From Pseudomonadota bacterium (lineage in GTDB: Bacteria > Pseudomonadota > Gammaproteobacteria > Burkholderiales > Burkholderiaceae_B), in NCBI GenBank assembly GCA_023440825.1, contig JAEXRL010000027.1, positions 1 through 64,000 of the forward strand: a stretch of DNA of 64,000 nucleotides, given 5' to 3'. This document shows, piece after piece, positions 25,595 to 35,236 of the stretch (position 1 is its first letter; every line of letters begins with the position of its first letter). The position numbers were made by a program, and so were the translations under genes. The notes below the pieces were generated by a model that did no database searches, was not told the origin of the DNA, and saw only the letters and a program-made list of their open reading frames with translations.

Positions 25595-27507
25595 AAACGA
25601 TACCTTTGTGCCAGCTCACGCTGCAACTGGCGTACTTGCCGCAGACTCTCACGCAATACTCTGGCATCTAGCTGACTTAAGCTATCGAGCTGAACAATAT
25701 TACTCAGTGCCTGACCTCGCTTAATTTGCTGCTGATGCGTTTGTAAACGCAAAAGCTGGAGATAACGGTAACTTTCCTCGTAGGTATTAGCCTGCTCTGT
25801 ATCAAAGACGTTCTTCTGCCGTAGATCGTTCAGCCTAGATAAGGTTGAGGGCTCCACACAAGCATGAGCTAAGGCCAATACACGAATACAATCGACCATA
25901 GGCGCCATCGCCTGTTTTTTTATATCGAGTAAATTCGAACCTGGCCCCATAAAAGTTTCCAAACGACTGGGCACACGCCCAGAAGGCACTCGTGTTTCCA
26001 CTGCCGCCTGTGCCAGTAATCGTTGAAAAACCGGCTGATCATCCACTAACGCCGACAAGCGACGCCACAAACGTACCAAGGGTTTGCTGTCTCCCCATAC
26101 CGTACGACAATCGAAAAAAATCGTCGATTGCAATAATTGCTCAGGAGCAGGACGCTCTACAATATGTTGAAAACGCTGCAGCCACTCGTATTCCGACAAG
26201 CATAAATCAGGATTACTGGCCATGATATTACCTGTACACCACTGTAAGCCACACTCATCCAGTGCTTTATTGATGCGCAAGGCAAATTGCGTCAAAATTT
26301 GACGAGTGGACTCAATAGACTGCTGCCCCTGAACTTGAAACACGATGCCATTGTCCTGATCGGTATGACGTGTTTGTTCTGCTCTGGCCTCGCTACCAAA
26401 CACCAGCCACGAAAACTGAATATTCGCTACCGCCGGGGTACGCTGCAACTCTAGCTCAATCAAACGGCACACCGTATGATCATTAAGCTGAGTAATCATG
26501 CGCGTCAATTGCTCGGCTCTAGCCCCATGTGCCAGCATGGCATCAACCAGGCGATCAATTTCCGCCTGCAAGCGCTTAAGAGTCTCTAGGTCATTCGCAT
26601 GCCGTATGGCTCGCGATAAATGCACAAGATCTACCCGCTGAAGCGAAAAAATATCACGTTCGGAAATCACCCCTATGGCCTTAGGGCCATCGACCAGACA
26701 AATATGACCAATATGATGCTCGGCCATTAATAAGGCGGCATCAAATGCACTGTGTCCGCCACTTAAGACCAAGGGTTCCGGTGTCATCAACTCGCCCACC
26801 GCCTGATGAGCCTGATACTGCCCACTGGCAATGAGCTTACGTAAATCACGTAAGGTAAAAATACCTAAAAGCTGTTGCTGATCATCCACGACCACCATGC
26901 TACTTACTTGGTAATCATGCATCTGACGCACTACGCGCTGGATGGCCGTATCGGGTAAGCACGAAAGCAGATCACGAGGTGATAAGTCTGCCAACAGTAC
27001 ATCCAGGGTATAACTACCCCCTAAATACGCTTTAGCGTTGGTTTGCGCTGCCTGAAAGACCGTATTAAGTAAACTACTGGCACCCTGCAAACAAAAATCA
27101 CGGAATACAGCGGAAACTCGCAATAAATGTGCACAAGCGTCTTGCGGCAGATATAAGCAAAAACTGTCTTCTAGGGCTATATAGGTATGTGAGCTAGGCT
27201 CGCTGTGCAAGAAAGAGCTGATAGGAAACAGCTCACCGGCCTGAAAATCTGCCGGCTCCTCAGCCAGGTTCTGTACCCTACCTTTGCGCACGATATACAG
27301 GCCATGCCCGGCCTGCGTATCCGCTTCTAGTACTTTTTCATCTTGCTCGTAATAACGCATCAAGCAATGATCAACCAGATACTCGCAATGCGAGCGCTCC
27401 ATGTGGTCAAAAGGCGGATATTTACGTAACCACTGCACAATGCCGGGCGCCTTTTGCCGCACGGCCACTTGTTCTACGCGCTCAGCCGACTGGCCGGGAA
27501 CTTGCAT
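25591..27507 (-). CDS. cNMP-binding/CBS/DUF294 putative nucleotidyltransferase
   Basis: This 638-residue signalling protein has a cyclic-nucleotide-binding-like domain (about 30-150), a CBS pair (about 165-290), a GlnD-like nucleotidyltransferase domain of the DUF294 type with GSEARAEQTRHTDQDN near residue 381, and the DUF294 C-terminal helical domain. The Gly-Ser and the acidic residues of the transferase core are present, so activity is plausible; target and product are unknown. Similar genes are often paired with a DnaQ-like exonuclease, as here. The 99-bp gap before the chemoreceptor gene suggests its own promoter. Confidence 0.85.
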   Translation of the reverse strand: MQVPGQSAERVEQVAVRQKAPGIVQWLRKYPPFDHMERSHCEYLVDHCLMRYYEQDEKVLEADTQAGHGLYIVRKGRVQNLAEEPADFQAGELFPISSFLHSEPSSHTYIALEDSFCLYLPQDACAHLLRVSAVFRDFCLQGASSLLNTVFQAAQTNAKAYLGGSYTLDVLLADLSPRDLLSCLPDTAIQRVVRQMHDYQVSSMVVVDDQQQLLGIFTLRDLRKLIASGQYQAHQAVGELMTPEPLVLSGGHSAFDAALLMAEHHIGHICLVDGPKAIGVISERDIFSLQRVDLVHLSRAIRHANDLETLKRLQAEIDRLVDAMLAHGARAEQLTRMITQLNDHTVCRLIELELQRTPAVANIQFSWLVFGSEARAEQTRHTDQDNGIVFQVQGQQSIESTRQILTQFALRINKALDECGLQWCTGNIMASNPDLCLSEYEWLQRFQHIVERPAPEQLLQSTIFFDCRTVWGDSKPLVRLWRRLSALVDDQPVFQRLLAQAAVETRVPSGRVPSRLETFMGPGSNLLDIKKQAMAPMVDCIRVLALAHACVEPSTLSRLNDLRQKNVFDTEQANTYEESYRYLQLLRLQTHQQQIKRGQALSNIVQLDSLSQLDARVLRESLRQVRQLQRELAQRYRL

Positions 27508-27606
27508 GCTGTACTCCGATTTTTTGTGCTACCAGGCTATAATTGTGCCATGCAGCAAAACGAAAAATGGAGTACACGCATTAGGGATTTCGCTGATAGG
27601 CGATAC

Positions 27607-29337
27607 TTAGTTCAAAGCGGCTTGACGCAGGTCAAGCGACAAGGTTCCCGACGCGTCAGATAGCTCGAAAAGCTCGCCCTCATTAACTTTGAAGACAGCA
27701 ACAACATCCGACAAACGCTCTGCCTGATCCTGTAAGGAGTGAGCAGCAGCAGCGGCCTCTTCGACTAAAGCAGCATTCTGCTGCACCACCACATCCATCT
27801 GACCTACGGCCAAATTCACTTGCTCAATGCCTGAGGACTGCTCTTGCGAGGCAGAAGCGATCTCGGCCATCAAGGTAGCAACACGCTGCACTTGCTGAAC
27901 CACGGAGCGAATCACGCCAGCAACATCATCCACTTGCTCTGTCCCGACACGCACATCTTGCACGGAACCTTCGATTAATACTTTAATCTCCCGTGCTGCT
28001 TGCGCACTGCGCTGTGCCAAGGAACGCACTTCGCCTGCCACGACCGCAAAGCCTTTACCTTGCTCTCCGGCCCGTGCAGCCTCAACAGCGGCATTCAAGG
28101 CTAAAATATTGGTCTGAAACGCAATGCCATCAATTACATTCACGATATCGGCAATCTGACCAGAGCTACTAGAAATATGATTCATCGTGGTGATCAATTG
28201 GGCAATTGCCTCACCGCTACGACCAGCCTCCTGAGCCGAACTTTGCGATAATCGGTCCGCTTCAGCGGCCGTATCAGAGTTCTGGCGCACCGTACTGGCC
28301 AACTGCTCCATGCTGGCGGCAGTCTCTTGTAGTGAGGCAGCTTGCTGTTCTGTCCGTGCGCTTAAATCCGTATTTCCCGCATAGATTTGCGTGGACCCCG
28401 AGGTAATTTCATCAACACCTTGCCTGACAGTATTGACCATGGTCTGTAAGCTGGACTGCATCTGACGCATAGAGTCAAACAACAAACCAATTTCGTTGCC
28501 CGAGCGATACCGTATGCCTTGGGTAAGATCTCCGCTGGCTATAGCATCTAACTGCTGGCCAGCCTGACGCAAAGGGCGGATAAGCTGTCGAGACAATACA
28601 AGGCGCAAACTGATAATCAGCAACAAACCAATCACTAGGCTGACCGCGATCACCACCATGGCTAAACGCGACTGAAACTCCGCCAGCTCACGCTGCGCTA
28701 GGGCTTCTTGGCTATAGTGCTCAGCCAGTGCGTTAATCCCACCTTGGAAAGCTTGATAGCGAATGAGGCCGAACTCAGCGTTCACAAAATAAAAGGTGGA
28801 GTAATCACGCCCCTCCAAGGCCTGGACCATAGGCTCAATGCCATCGTCCATGTAAGGCTGATAGTATCCAACCATACGCGTCATTAAACGACGTCCGGCA
28901 CTTTCCTCTGGCATATTCGAGCGCAAGCCCTGAAAAATCTTTTGCGCCTGGGCAATTTTCTCTTTAGCTTGGCTGAGGGTTTCATCCCCCATTTTTGCTT
29001 GCTCAAATTGATCGCCCGCCGCCCCTTCTTGGTAGTAACGAGCCGCCATCAAAAGCGATACTCGCGCATCAAGCATGGTAATACTGAGCTCTTGCAAGCC
29101 CTGACTGCGTTCACTCTGTGCAGACAGTTGGCGTAAAGCCGCCTCGCTGTTATACAGAAAATAGATAGCAGCTCCTCCAACTGCCATAACCAGCAACATA
29201 AAAATGCTCATTCCCCATAAGAGCAAAGTGCTGATCCGTAATCCTTTCGCTCTTTGAGGAGCAAGAGGCCGATGCTTAGACGACAAACGCTGTTTACCAG
29301 CTCGCCGCGAGCCTTTATTTTTATATAAGCCGAACAT
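27607..29337 (-). CDS. methyl-accepting chemotaxis protein (long periplasmic domain)
   Basis: This 576-residue chemoreceptor has a basic N-terminus, a membrane helix (about 38-60), a helical periplasmic domain of about 165 residues, a second helix (about 226-250), HAMP, and the signalling hairpin with [20 protein letters not shown]. The C-terminus lacks an xWxxF tether for CheR. The ligand is unknown. It follows the small lipoprotein gene by 29 bp at the end of the flg-mcp run. Confidence 0.93.
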   Translation of the reverse strand: MFGLYKNKGSRRAGKQRLSSKHRPLAPQRAKGLRISTLLLWGMSIFMLLVMAVGGAAIYFLYNSEAALRQLSAQSERSQGLQELSITMLDARVSLLMAARYYQEGAAGDQFEQAKMGDETLSQAKEKIAQAQKIFQGLRSNMPEESAGRRLMTRMVGYYQPYMDDGIEPMVQALEGRDYSTFYFVNAEFGLIRYQAFQGGINALAEHYSQEALAQRELAEFQSRLAMVVIAVSLVIGLLLIISLRLVLSRQLIRPLRQAGQQLDAIASGDLTQGIRYRSGNEIGLLFDSMRQMQSSLQTMVNTVRQGVDEITSGSTQIYAGNTDLSARTEQQAASLQETAASMEQLASTVRQNSDTAAEADRLSQSSAQEAGRSGEAIAQLITTMNHISSSSGQIADIVNVIDGIAFQTNILALNAAVEAARAGEQGKGFAVVAGEVRSLAQRSAQAAREIKVLIEGSVQDVRVGTEQVDDVAGVIRSVVQQVQRVATLMAEIASASQEQSSGIEQVNLAVGQMDVVVQQNAALVEEAAAAAHSLQDQAERLSDVVAVFKVNEGELFELSDASGTLSLDLRQAALN

Positions 29338-29366
29338 AATAATGACCTGGATGAGTCGAAAAAAAC

Positions 29367-29792
29367 TTACCGTGTCACCGGATGTATAGTAATAATGTCT
29401 GAATCCTCAGACTCTATGGTGACCGAGCCTACTGGCCTTGGGGCCTCCTGCTCTGTGTAAATCAATGGAATATTGTCGCGTTTTACGACACGCACAAAAC
29501 GCCCCTGCGTATCAAACTGTAGCCAAAGCTCTTGGTTGAAATAGACGGCATCTGTCGCCAAAGTGGTACGTTGTAGCCAGACCACCGTTTCAGAGCCATC
29601 AAGTTGTTGATATGACTTATACGCTGCCCCCCGTAAGTACTCATCGGCCTGCATACGAGTAGTCACCCCTGGAATAAAAAGCTGTAAGCCCTTAGACTCA
29701 AACTTAGAACCATAGGTGCTGCAGGCAGTAAGCGCCGCGCAAAGCATGAGCACGAGCAAACGGCACTTGATACTTTGCACGCTTGCCCACAT
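29367..29792 (-). CDS. small outer-membrane-type lipoprotein, unknown function
   Basis: This 141-residue protein has a signal peptide ending in the lipobox LTAC (MLCAALTACSTYG). The mature part has the pattern FIPGVTTRMQADEYLRG followed by strands such as ELWLQFDTQGRFVRVVKR, which resembles the small SmpA/BamE-like fold, but the match is weak. The ATG at 29792 shares a base with the stop of the upstream chemoreceptor gene (TGATG), and another chemoreceptor gene follows. The context suggests a role at the cell surface in sensing or motility, which is inference. Confidence 0.65.
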   Translation of the reverse strand: MWASVQSIKCRLLVLMLCAALTACSTYGSKFESKGLQLFIPGVTTRMQADEYLRGAAYKSYQQLDGSETVVWLQRTTLATDAVYFNQELWLQFDTQGRFVRVVKRDNIPLIYTEQEAPRPVGSVTIESEDSDIITIHPVTR

Positions 29793-31204
29793 CAAAACTC
29801 TTCCCAGTCGTCATCACACACATTTTGCTGACTGCCTGCACGCAAATCGGGTCTGCGCAGACGCTGGTCGTCCGGGCTTGCCGCACTCGCCACGCCGTTT
29901 GACTTACCTAACTGCCTGTTTGCTCCCAAGGTCGACACACTGGCGGCAGGCTGAATTGAACCGGCCACAGACTTAGACGCAAGCTGGCCGCGCTGAGCCG
30001 TAGAGCCGGCTGAAGCTTGGCCAGCCGCTACTTTGCTACGCTTATTACGAATTTGACGTGCATTGACATCAATCACTTCTGTGCCCGGCACCCTATAATT
30101 GGCCAGCGTTTCGTTCACATGAGCCACTTGCTCACTTAAAGAGCTCGAGGCTTGAGCCGCCTGATCCACTAAACGTGCGTTGTATTGGGTAGTTTCATCC
30201 ATCTGCGCAACGGCCCGATTGACCAAATCAATGCCGGACGATTGCTCAATGGTGGCAGCCGTAATTTCACCCATAATATCGGTCACACGGCGCACAGAAT
30301 CAACAATTTCTTGCATAGTCGAGCCAGCGCGCTCAACCTGACTTGAGCCCTCTTGCACCTTACGCACCGAATCTTCGATCAGGGTAGTAATTTCTCGAGC
30401 GGCCTGGGCGCTACGCTGCGCCAAGGCTCGAACCTCGGCAGCCACGACCGCAAAGCCTTTACCTTGCTCACCTGCTCTAGCGGCCTCAACCGCGGCATTA
30501 AGAGCCAGAATATTTGTTTGAAAAGCGATGCTATCAATCACCCCAACAATATCTGAAATTTTGCTTGAGCTACCTGAAATGGCCTGCATAGTGGTCACCA
30601 CTTCGTGTACCGCTTGACCGCCACGATGCGCCACATCGGAGGCCGTAGTGGCCAGTTGATTAGCCTGATGGGCATTATCAGCATTTTGGCGTACTGTACC
30701 CGCCAATTGCTCCATGCTCGCAGCCGTTTGCTGCAACGATACAGCCTGATCCTCTGTGCGTCCGCTTATGTGCGTATTGCTTTGCGCGATTTCCAGTGCC
30801 CCTGCCTGAATTTCGGCTAAACCGTGACGCACCACAGCCATGGTTTTGCCCAAGCTATCTTGCATACGACGCAGTGCGGCAAACAGTTGCCCCATTTCAT
30901 TATCGCCCAGCACCTGTATACGCTGCGTTAAATCGCCTTTGCTGATTGCCTCGAAGTGGCGCAGGAAATTATCCAGAGGGCGCACCACATTCTGTGTATA
31001 GAAAAATAAGGTAAACACACAAAACACTAGCGCCAAGACAATTAAGGCACCAAAAATACTGACCACCTGTGTTTGTTGATCTTTTAAGGCTGTCATACCT
31101 GAAAATAGGTACAAGCCATACGCAGACGCACACACTGTCAGCACAGTAGATAGCAGCACCAACATCACCATGGATGTTTTCAGACTGGTATTTTTAAAAA
31201 GCAT
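29792..31204 (-). CDS. chemoreceptor with minimal periplasmic loop and DWEEF tether
   Basis: This 470-residue chemoreceptor has two membrane helices (about 12-34 and 45-68) joined by only about 10-15 periplasmic residues, so it has no room for a ligand-binding domain. HAMP and the canonical signalling hairpin follow. The C-terminus is Ser/Ala/Gln-rich linker ending DDDWEEF, matching the xWxxF pentapeptide that tethers CheR and CheB. A sensor of membrane state or a partner of another sensor is possible. AGGAAACCCCC precedes the ATG; flgL ends 50 bp upstream. Confidence 0.92.
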   Translation of the reverse strand: MLFKNTSLKTSMVMLVLLSTVLTVCASAYGLYLFSGMTALKDQQTQVVSIFGALIVLALVFCVFTLFFYTQNVVRPLDNFLRHFEAISKGDLTQRIQVLGDNEMGQLFAALRRMQDSLGKTMAVVRHGLAEIQAGALEIAQSNTHISGRTEDQAVSLQQTAASMEQLAGTVRQNADNAHQANQLATTASDVAHRGGQAVHEVVTTMQAISGSSSKISDIVGVIDSIAFQTNILALNAAVEAARAGEQGKGFAVVAAEVRALAQRSAQAAREITTLIEDSVRKVQEGSSQVERAGSTMQEIVDSVRRVTDIMGEITAATIEQSSGIDLVNRAVAQMDETTQYNARLVDQAAQASSSLSEQVAHVNETLANYRVPGTEVIDVNARQIRNKRSKVAAGQASAGSTAQRGQLASKSVAGSIQPAASVSTLGANRQLGKSNGVASAASPDDQRLRRPDLRAGSQQNVCDDDWEEF

Positions 31205-31253
31205 GGGGGTTTCCTGGGTGCAAAATGAGGACGTATCTGCTTAGAGCAAGACA

Positions 31254-32477
31254 TTAACCACGACTATTCAGAGAGAACAAATTCGTACTTTGAATTTTTC
31301 TGAAAGCCAAAGCCGCTGCTTCCAGCGCGGACTTGCGCAATTCAAGCTGACTACTTGCCTGGTAATAGTCAAGATCTTGTAAACGAGAGAGCTCCTGGCG
31401 ATAGCTAAGATTACGTAAATCACCATTGCTACTCAGGCTATCGAGTTCGTTCATACGCGTCCCAACCGAGGAGCGTACGGTTAAGACATTGTTGTAGTGC
31501 TCGTCGATACGCTGCATCGTCGCATTAAGCTGATTACGAAACTGAGCCTGATTCACATCACTGCCGGTTTGCGGCAATTTCAAGGCCTGAATCATGTCGG
31601 ACAAGGTACGAAACACATTCATGTCGCTGTCGTTCGCGAGCTCAACCGTGAATTCGTCTCCGGCAGCAGGCACGCCGCTTAACTTAACAGACACCCCATC
31701 CGGTAAAACGATACGTCGCATTCCATGACTATCAGCCTCTGGCAAGACTTGATCTTGCTGCACCAAGGCACCATCCGCATGAACATTAAAGGTACCGTCG
31801 GCATTAAAGGACAAGCGAAAACGCGCTCCGCTATTTAGGTCGGGATTATCCAGCGCAGGAGAACCCACCACTCCCGTACCCGCGTTATTGCTGGCGGCGC
31901 TACTTACATAGACCGCTGCCCCCGGATTGGCACGCATAAAGATATCTGCGCCGTGATCAGCAGAGTCCAGTCGGCGTGTTTGCTCAACCTGAATCAGACG
32001 TTGGGTGCGATCACCTTGGTATGCATAGCTACTGGTATCAAACGGAGTCGTTCCCCCTTTGGAGCCCGAAAACAAGTACTGCCCGGAACCATCTTTACTA
32101 TTCGCCAAGCCCAGTAAAGTATCCAGAGAGCTTTGCAGCACCTCGGCCAATGTGTGACGATCGGTATCCGATAAAGAGCCATTCCCTACCTCAACCAAAT
32201 GCGTTTTCACGTTTTGCAGTTGTAGCGTCAGGGAGTTAAGAATGTTTTCTTCCTCACCCAGATTACGCATGGCCACTGAACGGTTTTCACCAAAACGTGC
32301 GTTCATGCTGCGCGCCTGCTCGATACTCACACTTTGCGCCGCTGCCAAGGGGTCATCGGAAGGATTTAGCATACGCTGGCCACTGCCAAGTTGCTGAAAA
32401 ATTCTGACCAGATCAGACTGCTGCTGATTAATGGAGTTCAGGCCTGTCTGAAAGAACTGTGCTGTGCTGATACGCAT
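31254..32477 (-). CDS. flgL: hook-filament junction protein FlgL (HAP3)
   Basis: This 407-residue protein joins the hook to the filament. The N-terminus MRISTAQFFQTGLNSINQQQ and the C-terminus YYQASSQLELRKSALEAAAL show the paired helices shared with flagellin. The frame is open to a TTG at 32495, but the family start is the ATG at 32477. It follows flgK by 41 bp. It is shorter than the largest family members but complete. Confidence 0.95.
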   Translation of the reverse strand: MRISTAQFFQTGLNSINQQQSDLVRIFQQLGSGQRMLNPSDDPLAAAQSVSIEQARSMNARFGENRSVAMRNLGEEENILNSLTLQLQNVKTHLVEVGNGSLSDTDRHTLAEVLQSSLDTLLGLANSKDGSGQYLFSGSKGGTTPFDTSSYAYQGDRTQRLIQVEQTRRLDSADHGADIFMRANPGAAVYVSSAASNNAGTGVVGSPALDNPDLNSGARFRLSFNADGTFNVHADGALVQQDQVLPEADSHGMRRIVLPDGVSVKLSGVPAAGDEFTVELANDSDMNVFRTLSDMIQALKLPQTGSDVNQAQFRNQLNATMQRIDEHYNNVLTVRSSVGTRMNELDSLSSNGDLRNLSYRQELSRLQDLDYYQASSQLELRKSALEAAALAFRKIQSTNLFSLNSRG

Positions 32478-32518
32478 AAATATATCCAATGACAAAAATA
32501 AGCGAGCTACGCTAGGGC

Positions 32519-34174
32519 TTATATACGTAAACCAAGCAGTGTGTCGAAAAGCTGTGAGCTGATATCGATGAGCCTAGCTGCTGCGGTGTATTGTTGTTGG
32601 TAACGATCGAGCTTGATGTATTCCTCGTCTTCATTAACGCCTGACAAGGCCTGTTGCGCCGCGTAGTTTTGCTGAATTAAATTGGCCTGGGCTTTAGCGG
32701 CAGTAGCATTTTGCTGCGTATTCACCGCCACATGATTGACGATTTGGCTAAAGCCTTCATTTAGGCTAAGCGTTCCATTGGCCAGTACTTTGGTGTTTTG
32801 CAATTCAGCCAATTTCAAGGCATTGCCCCCGTTGGCACTGCCTGTTCCTGCGTCAGCCGCTGCGATGCGATCGGGGTCTTGTATGGCCAGTTGCAGATTG
32901 TCGGCTGCAGTACGAGTGGGCTGCACAAGCCAGCTATCATGCATCGCGGGTGGATTCTGGGGGTCGACCGTAATTTTGAACCCATCCAGCTCAATTTCGT
33001 CTGTGAAGAAATGTGCGGTGCCCTCTGGCAAGCTGCGTATGCTGTACTGTGAGCCATCGAAGCTCACTTCGTAATCACGATTTGTTAACGCCTTAGCATC
33101 CACAATTTCAAACTGGGGAGCGCTTGAACCCACGGAGTTACGCGCATTGCTCTTGACATGACTTAAGGCCGCATTGAAGCTAAAAAACGCCTCGCCCACT
33201 TGACCATGCAGGTCTTCCCCAGCCTGATGAATTTCATTAAAAGCGGCTGCCAAACCCAATGCCATACGGCCCAGGTTATTCTGGGAAGGCTCCAGAGTGT
33301 CTTGACGAAACTTAAGCAGGCCGCCTAAGCTGCCACCGGTAATGGCCGTATCTTTAAACTGCACAGTAATGGCTTGCCCCTGACCATCAAACGACGAGGT
33401 GTACGCCACCACCTGCTTGCTAGGATCGGCATGTGAGCGCTCAGCATGCAGGGGATAGACAGTATTAGCCCCCAGCAAAAGCTGACCGCGTTTAGTGCTT
33501 ACCGTGACTTTGCCATTTTGCTCTACGGACTCGATGTCTATCAGCTGCCCTAACTCGGTCAACAATTGATCGCGCTGGTCTAGTAAATCGTTGGGCGCAT
33601 GGCCAGGATTACTGCCTTGCGCTTTCACAATTTGCTGATTCACATTGTTAAGACGCTCAAGATAGCTGTTAACTAGGCTAACCGTTGTGTCAATTTGGGT
33701 ATTGAGATTATCACTTACCTGACGCAGATAGGCGCTAGTATCGTTCATCTGTGTGACCAAGCTAGCGGCCCGGCCTAAGAGTTCCTGACGCGAGGCGGCA
33801 TCGGAAGGCGAAGAGGCCACGGCCTGCATACCTTCAAAGAAACGAAGCATGGCCGGACTGATCCCAGTACTAGGATCAGAAAACAAATTATCGATTTTGC
33901 TAATTTCGTTACCATAAGCGATCAAGGCAGCCCCTTGGCTTTGGGCTTGGCTTAATTGCCGGTAAAGAAAGTTATCGTAGGAGCGCTGCACAGTAACCAC
34001 TTGCACACCACGACCAACAAAGCCCGCTGAGGTACCTGCCGCAGTGGCCGTACGAGACAGCACAGTCTGTCGGTTATAGCCCTCGGTATCCACATTATTT
34101 AAATTATGGCCGCTGACCTGCATGCGTTGCTGGGCAGCCAGTAATCCTGAAAGACCTAAATTGGCGAGGTTCAT
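32519..34174 (-). CDS. flgK: hook-associated protein FlgK (HAP1)
   Basis: This 551-residue protein is the first hook-filament junction layer. It has the rod/hook N-terminal motif (LAAQQRMQVSGHNLNNVDTE) and the C-terminal helices (GVNEDEEYIKLDRYQQQYTA). The 97-bp gap before it, after flgJ, contains a 6-bp stem hairpin (34194-34210); no sigma28 site with correct spacing was seen there, although flgKL are late genes in relatives. Confidence 0.96.
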   Translation of the reverse strand: MNLANLGLSGLLAAQQRMQVSGHNLNNVDTEGYNRQTVLSRTATAAGTSAGFVGRGVQVVTVQRSYDNFLYRQLSQAQSQGAALIAYGNEISKIDNLFSDPSTGISPAMLRFFEGMQAVASSPSDAASRQELLGRAASLVTQMNDTSAYLRQVSDNLNTQIDTTVSLVNSYLERLNNVNQQIVKAQGSNPGHAPNDLLDQRDQLLTELGQLIDIESVEQNGKVTVSTKRGQLLLGANTVYPLHAERSHADPSKQVVAYTSSFDGQGQAITVQFKDTAITGGSLGGLLKFRQDTLEPSQNNLGRMALGLAAAFNEIHQAGEDLHGQVGEAFFSFNAALSHVKSNARNSVGSSAPQFEIVDAKALTNRDYEVSFDGSQYSIRSLPEGTAHFFTDEIELDGFKITVDPQNPPAMHDSWLVQPTRTAADNLQLAIQDPDRIAAADAGTGSANGGNALKLAELQNTKVLANGTLSLNEGFSQIVNHVAVNTQQNATAAKAQANLIQQNYAAQQALSGVNEDEEYIKLDRYQQQYTAAARLIDISSQLFDTLLGLRI

Positions 34175-34271
34175 TGTGCAATCCTGTTAGGGCAGCGAGA
34201 TTAACTCGCTATGATTCAATTCCTATGCATACTTAACGTCAGCCTTTTCATAAAATTTAGAGCTGAGTACG

Positions 34272-35234
34272 TTAACGACGGCCACTATCAAAATACCCCA
34301 TGATAGAGACAAGCTTTTGAGCATAAGAAGGGTCTGTGGCATAACCCGCTTCCTGTATGCGCTGGGCGGCCGTTTGTGCATCAGGCGCCGTCAGCACCTG
34401 TTTGTAACGGGGACTTTGACTAATCAGGCGAGCATAATCAGCGAATGAGTCTGCATACGAGTCATAGGCTCGGAAGGTCTGGTTCAGCTTACGTGGAACG
34501 CCATTTTCATATTCTGTGGTCATCACTTCCACCACCTTACCTTTCCAGTTGGGACTTGCCTTGATACCAAAAAGGTTATGACTGCTTGTACCGTCGGCGT
34601 GCAAGATCTCACGTTTGCCCCAGCCCGACTCCAGCGCTGCCTGACTTAAGATCAGTTTTTCTGGCAATCCGCTGCTTTGAGCAGCCATCTGCGCAGCGGA
34701 TTTCATACGGTCCACGAAGCTGCGTATGTGTTCTGGCGCCCCTTTGATACTGGCATAAACTCGTTCGATACGCGTATTTTGAGTGAGCTTATCAATCAAA
34801 GCCGTAATGGAAGGAGCGTCCACGGGACGTTCGTTTGGCAAACGAGACTGTAAACCTGCACGCCGAGAAGCATTGCCTTCAGGTATAGAAGCCGCAAGGG
34901 CCTGTGTCGTGCTGCCGCGCATTTGTGCCAGCAAAGCTTCTGCCAGTCCAAGCCCTGGTTGCGCCAAACTAAGAGCCAGTTGCTCATCGCCCATGCTTTG
35001 CGCCAAGCGCACTTGCTGGCTGTCAAACAAGCCCCCGTCCCCTAACTGCGTCTGGCGGGCCTGTTTAAGAATATTTTGTATAAAGATGGCCTCAAACTGC
35101 TGCGCCACATCACGCTCTGTGCGTTCAGACGACGCTCCTGAGCGGGCATTACGACGTAAATCAGCAAGTTGCGATGAGTCGAAGATGGACACGCTACTGG
35201 CCGCACCGGGACGAGGAAAATACTGAACACTCAT
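34272..35234 (-). CDS. flgJ: rod assembly protein/muramidase FlgJ
   Basis: This 320-residue dual-domain protein has an N-terminal rod-capping domain (about 30-100, with QFEAIFIQNILKQARQTQLG) and a C-terminal peptidoglycan hydrolase of the GH73 type (about 165-315, with ILSQAALESGWGKREI carrying the catalytic Glu, and YATDPSYAQKLVSIM). It opens the cell wall for the rod. It lies 2 bp after flgI. Confidence 0.95.
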   Translation of the reverse strand: MSVQYFPRPGAASSVSIFDSSQLADLRRNARSGASSERTERDVAQQFEAIFIQNILKQARQTQLGDGGLFDSQQVRLAQSMGDEQLALSLAQPGLGLAEALLAQMRGSTTQALAASIPEGNASRRAGLQSRLPNERPVDAPSITALIDKLTQNTRIERVYASIKGAPEHIRSFVDRMKSAAQMAAQSSGLPEKLILSQAALESGWGKREILHADGTSSHNLFGIKASPNWKGKVVEVMTTEYENGVPRKLNQTFRAYDSYADSFADYARLISQSPRYKQVLTAPDAQTAAQRIQEAGYATDPSYAQKLVSIMGYFDSGRR

Positions 35235-35236
35235 GG

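Noticed and set aside
34175..34271. Sigma28 promoter for flgKL
   Set aside because: A TAAA and a GCTGACG are present, but the spacing is about 3 bp too short and the -10 match is poor.
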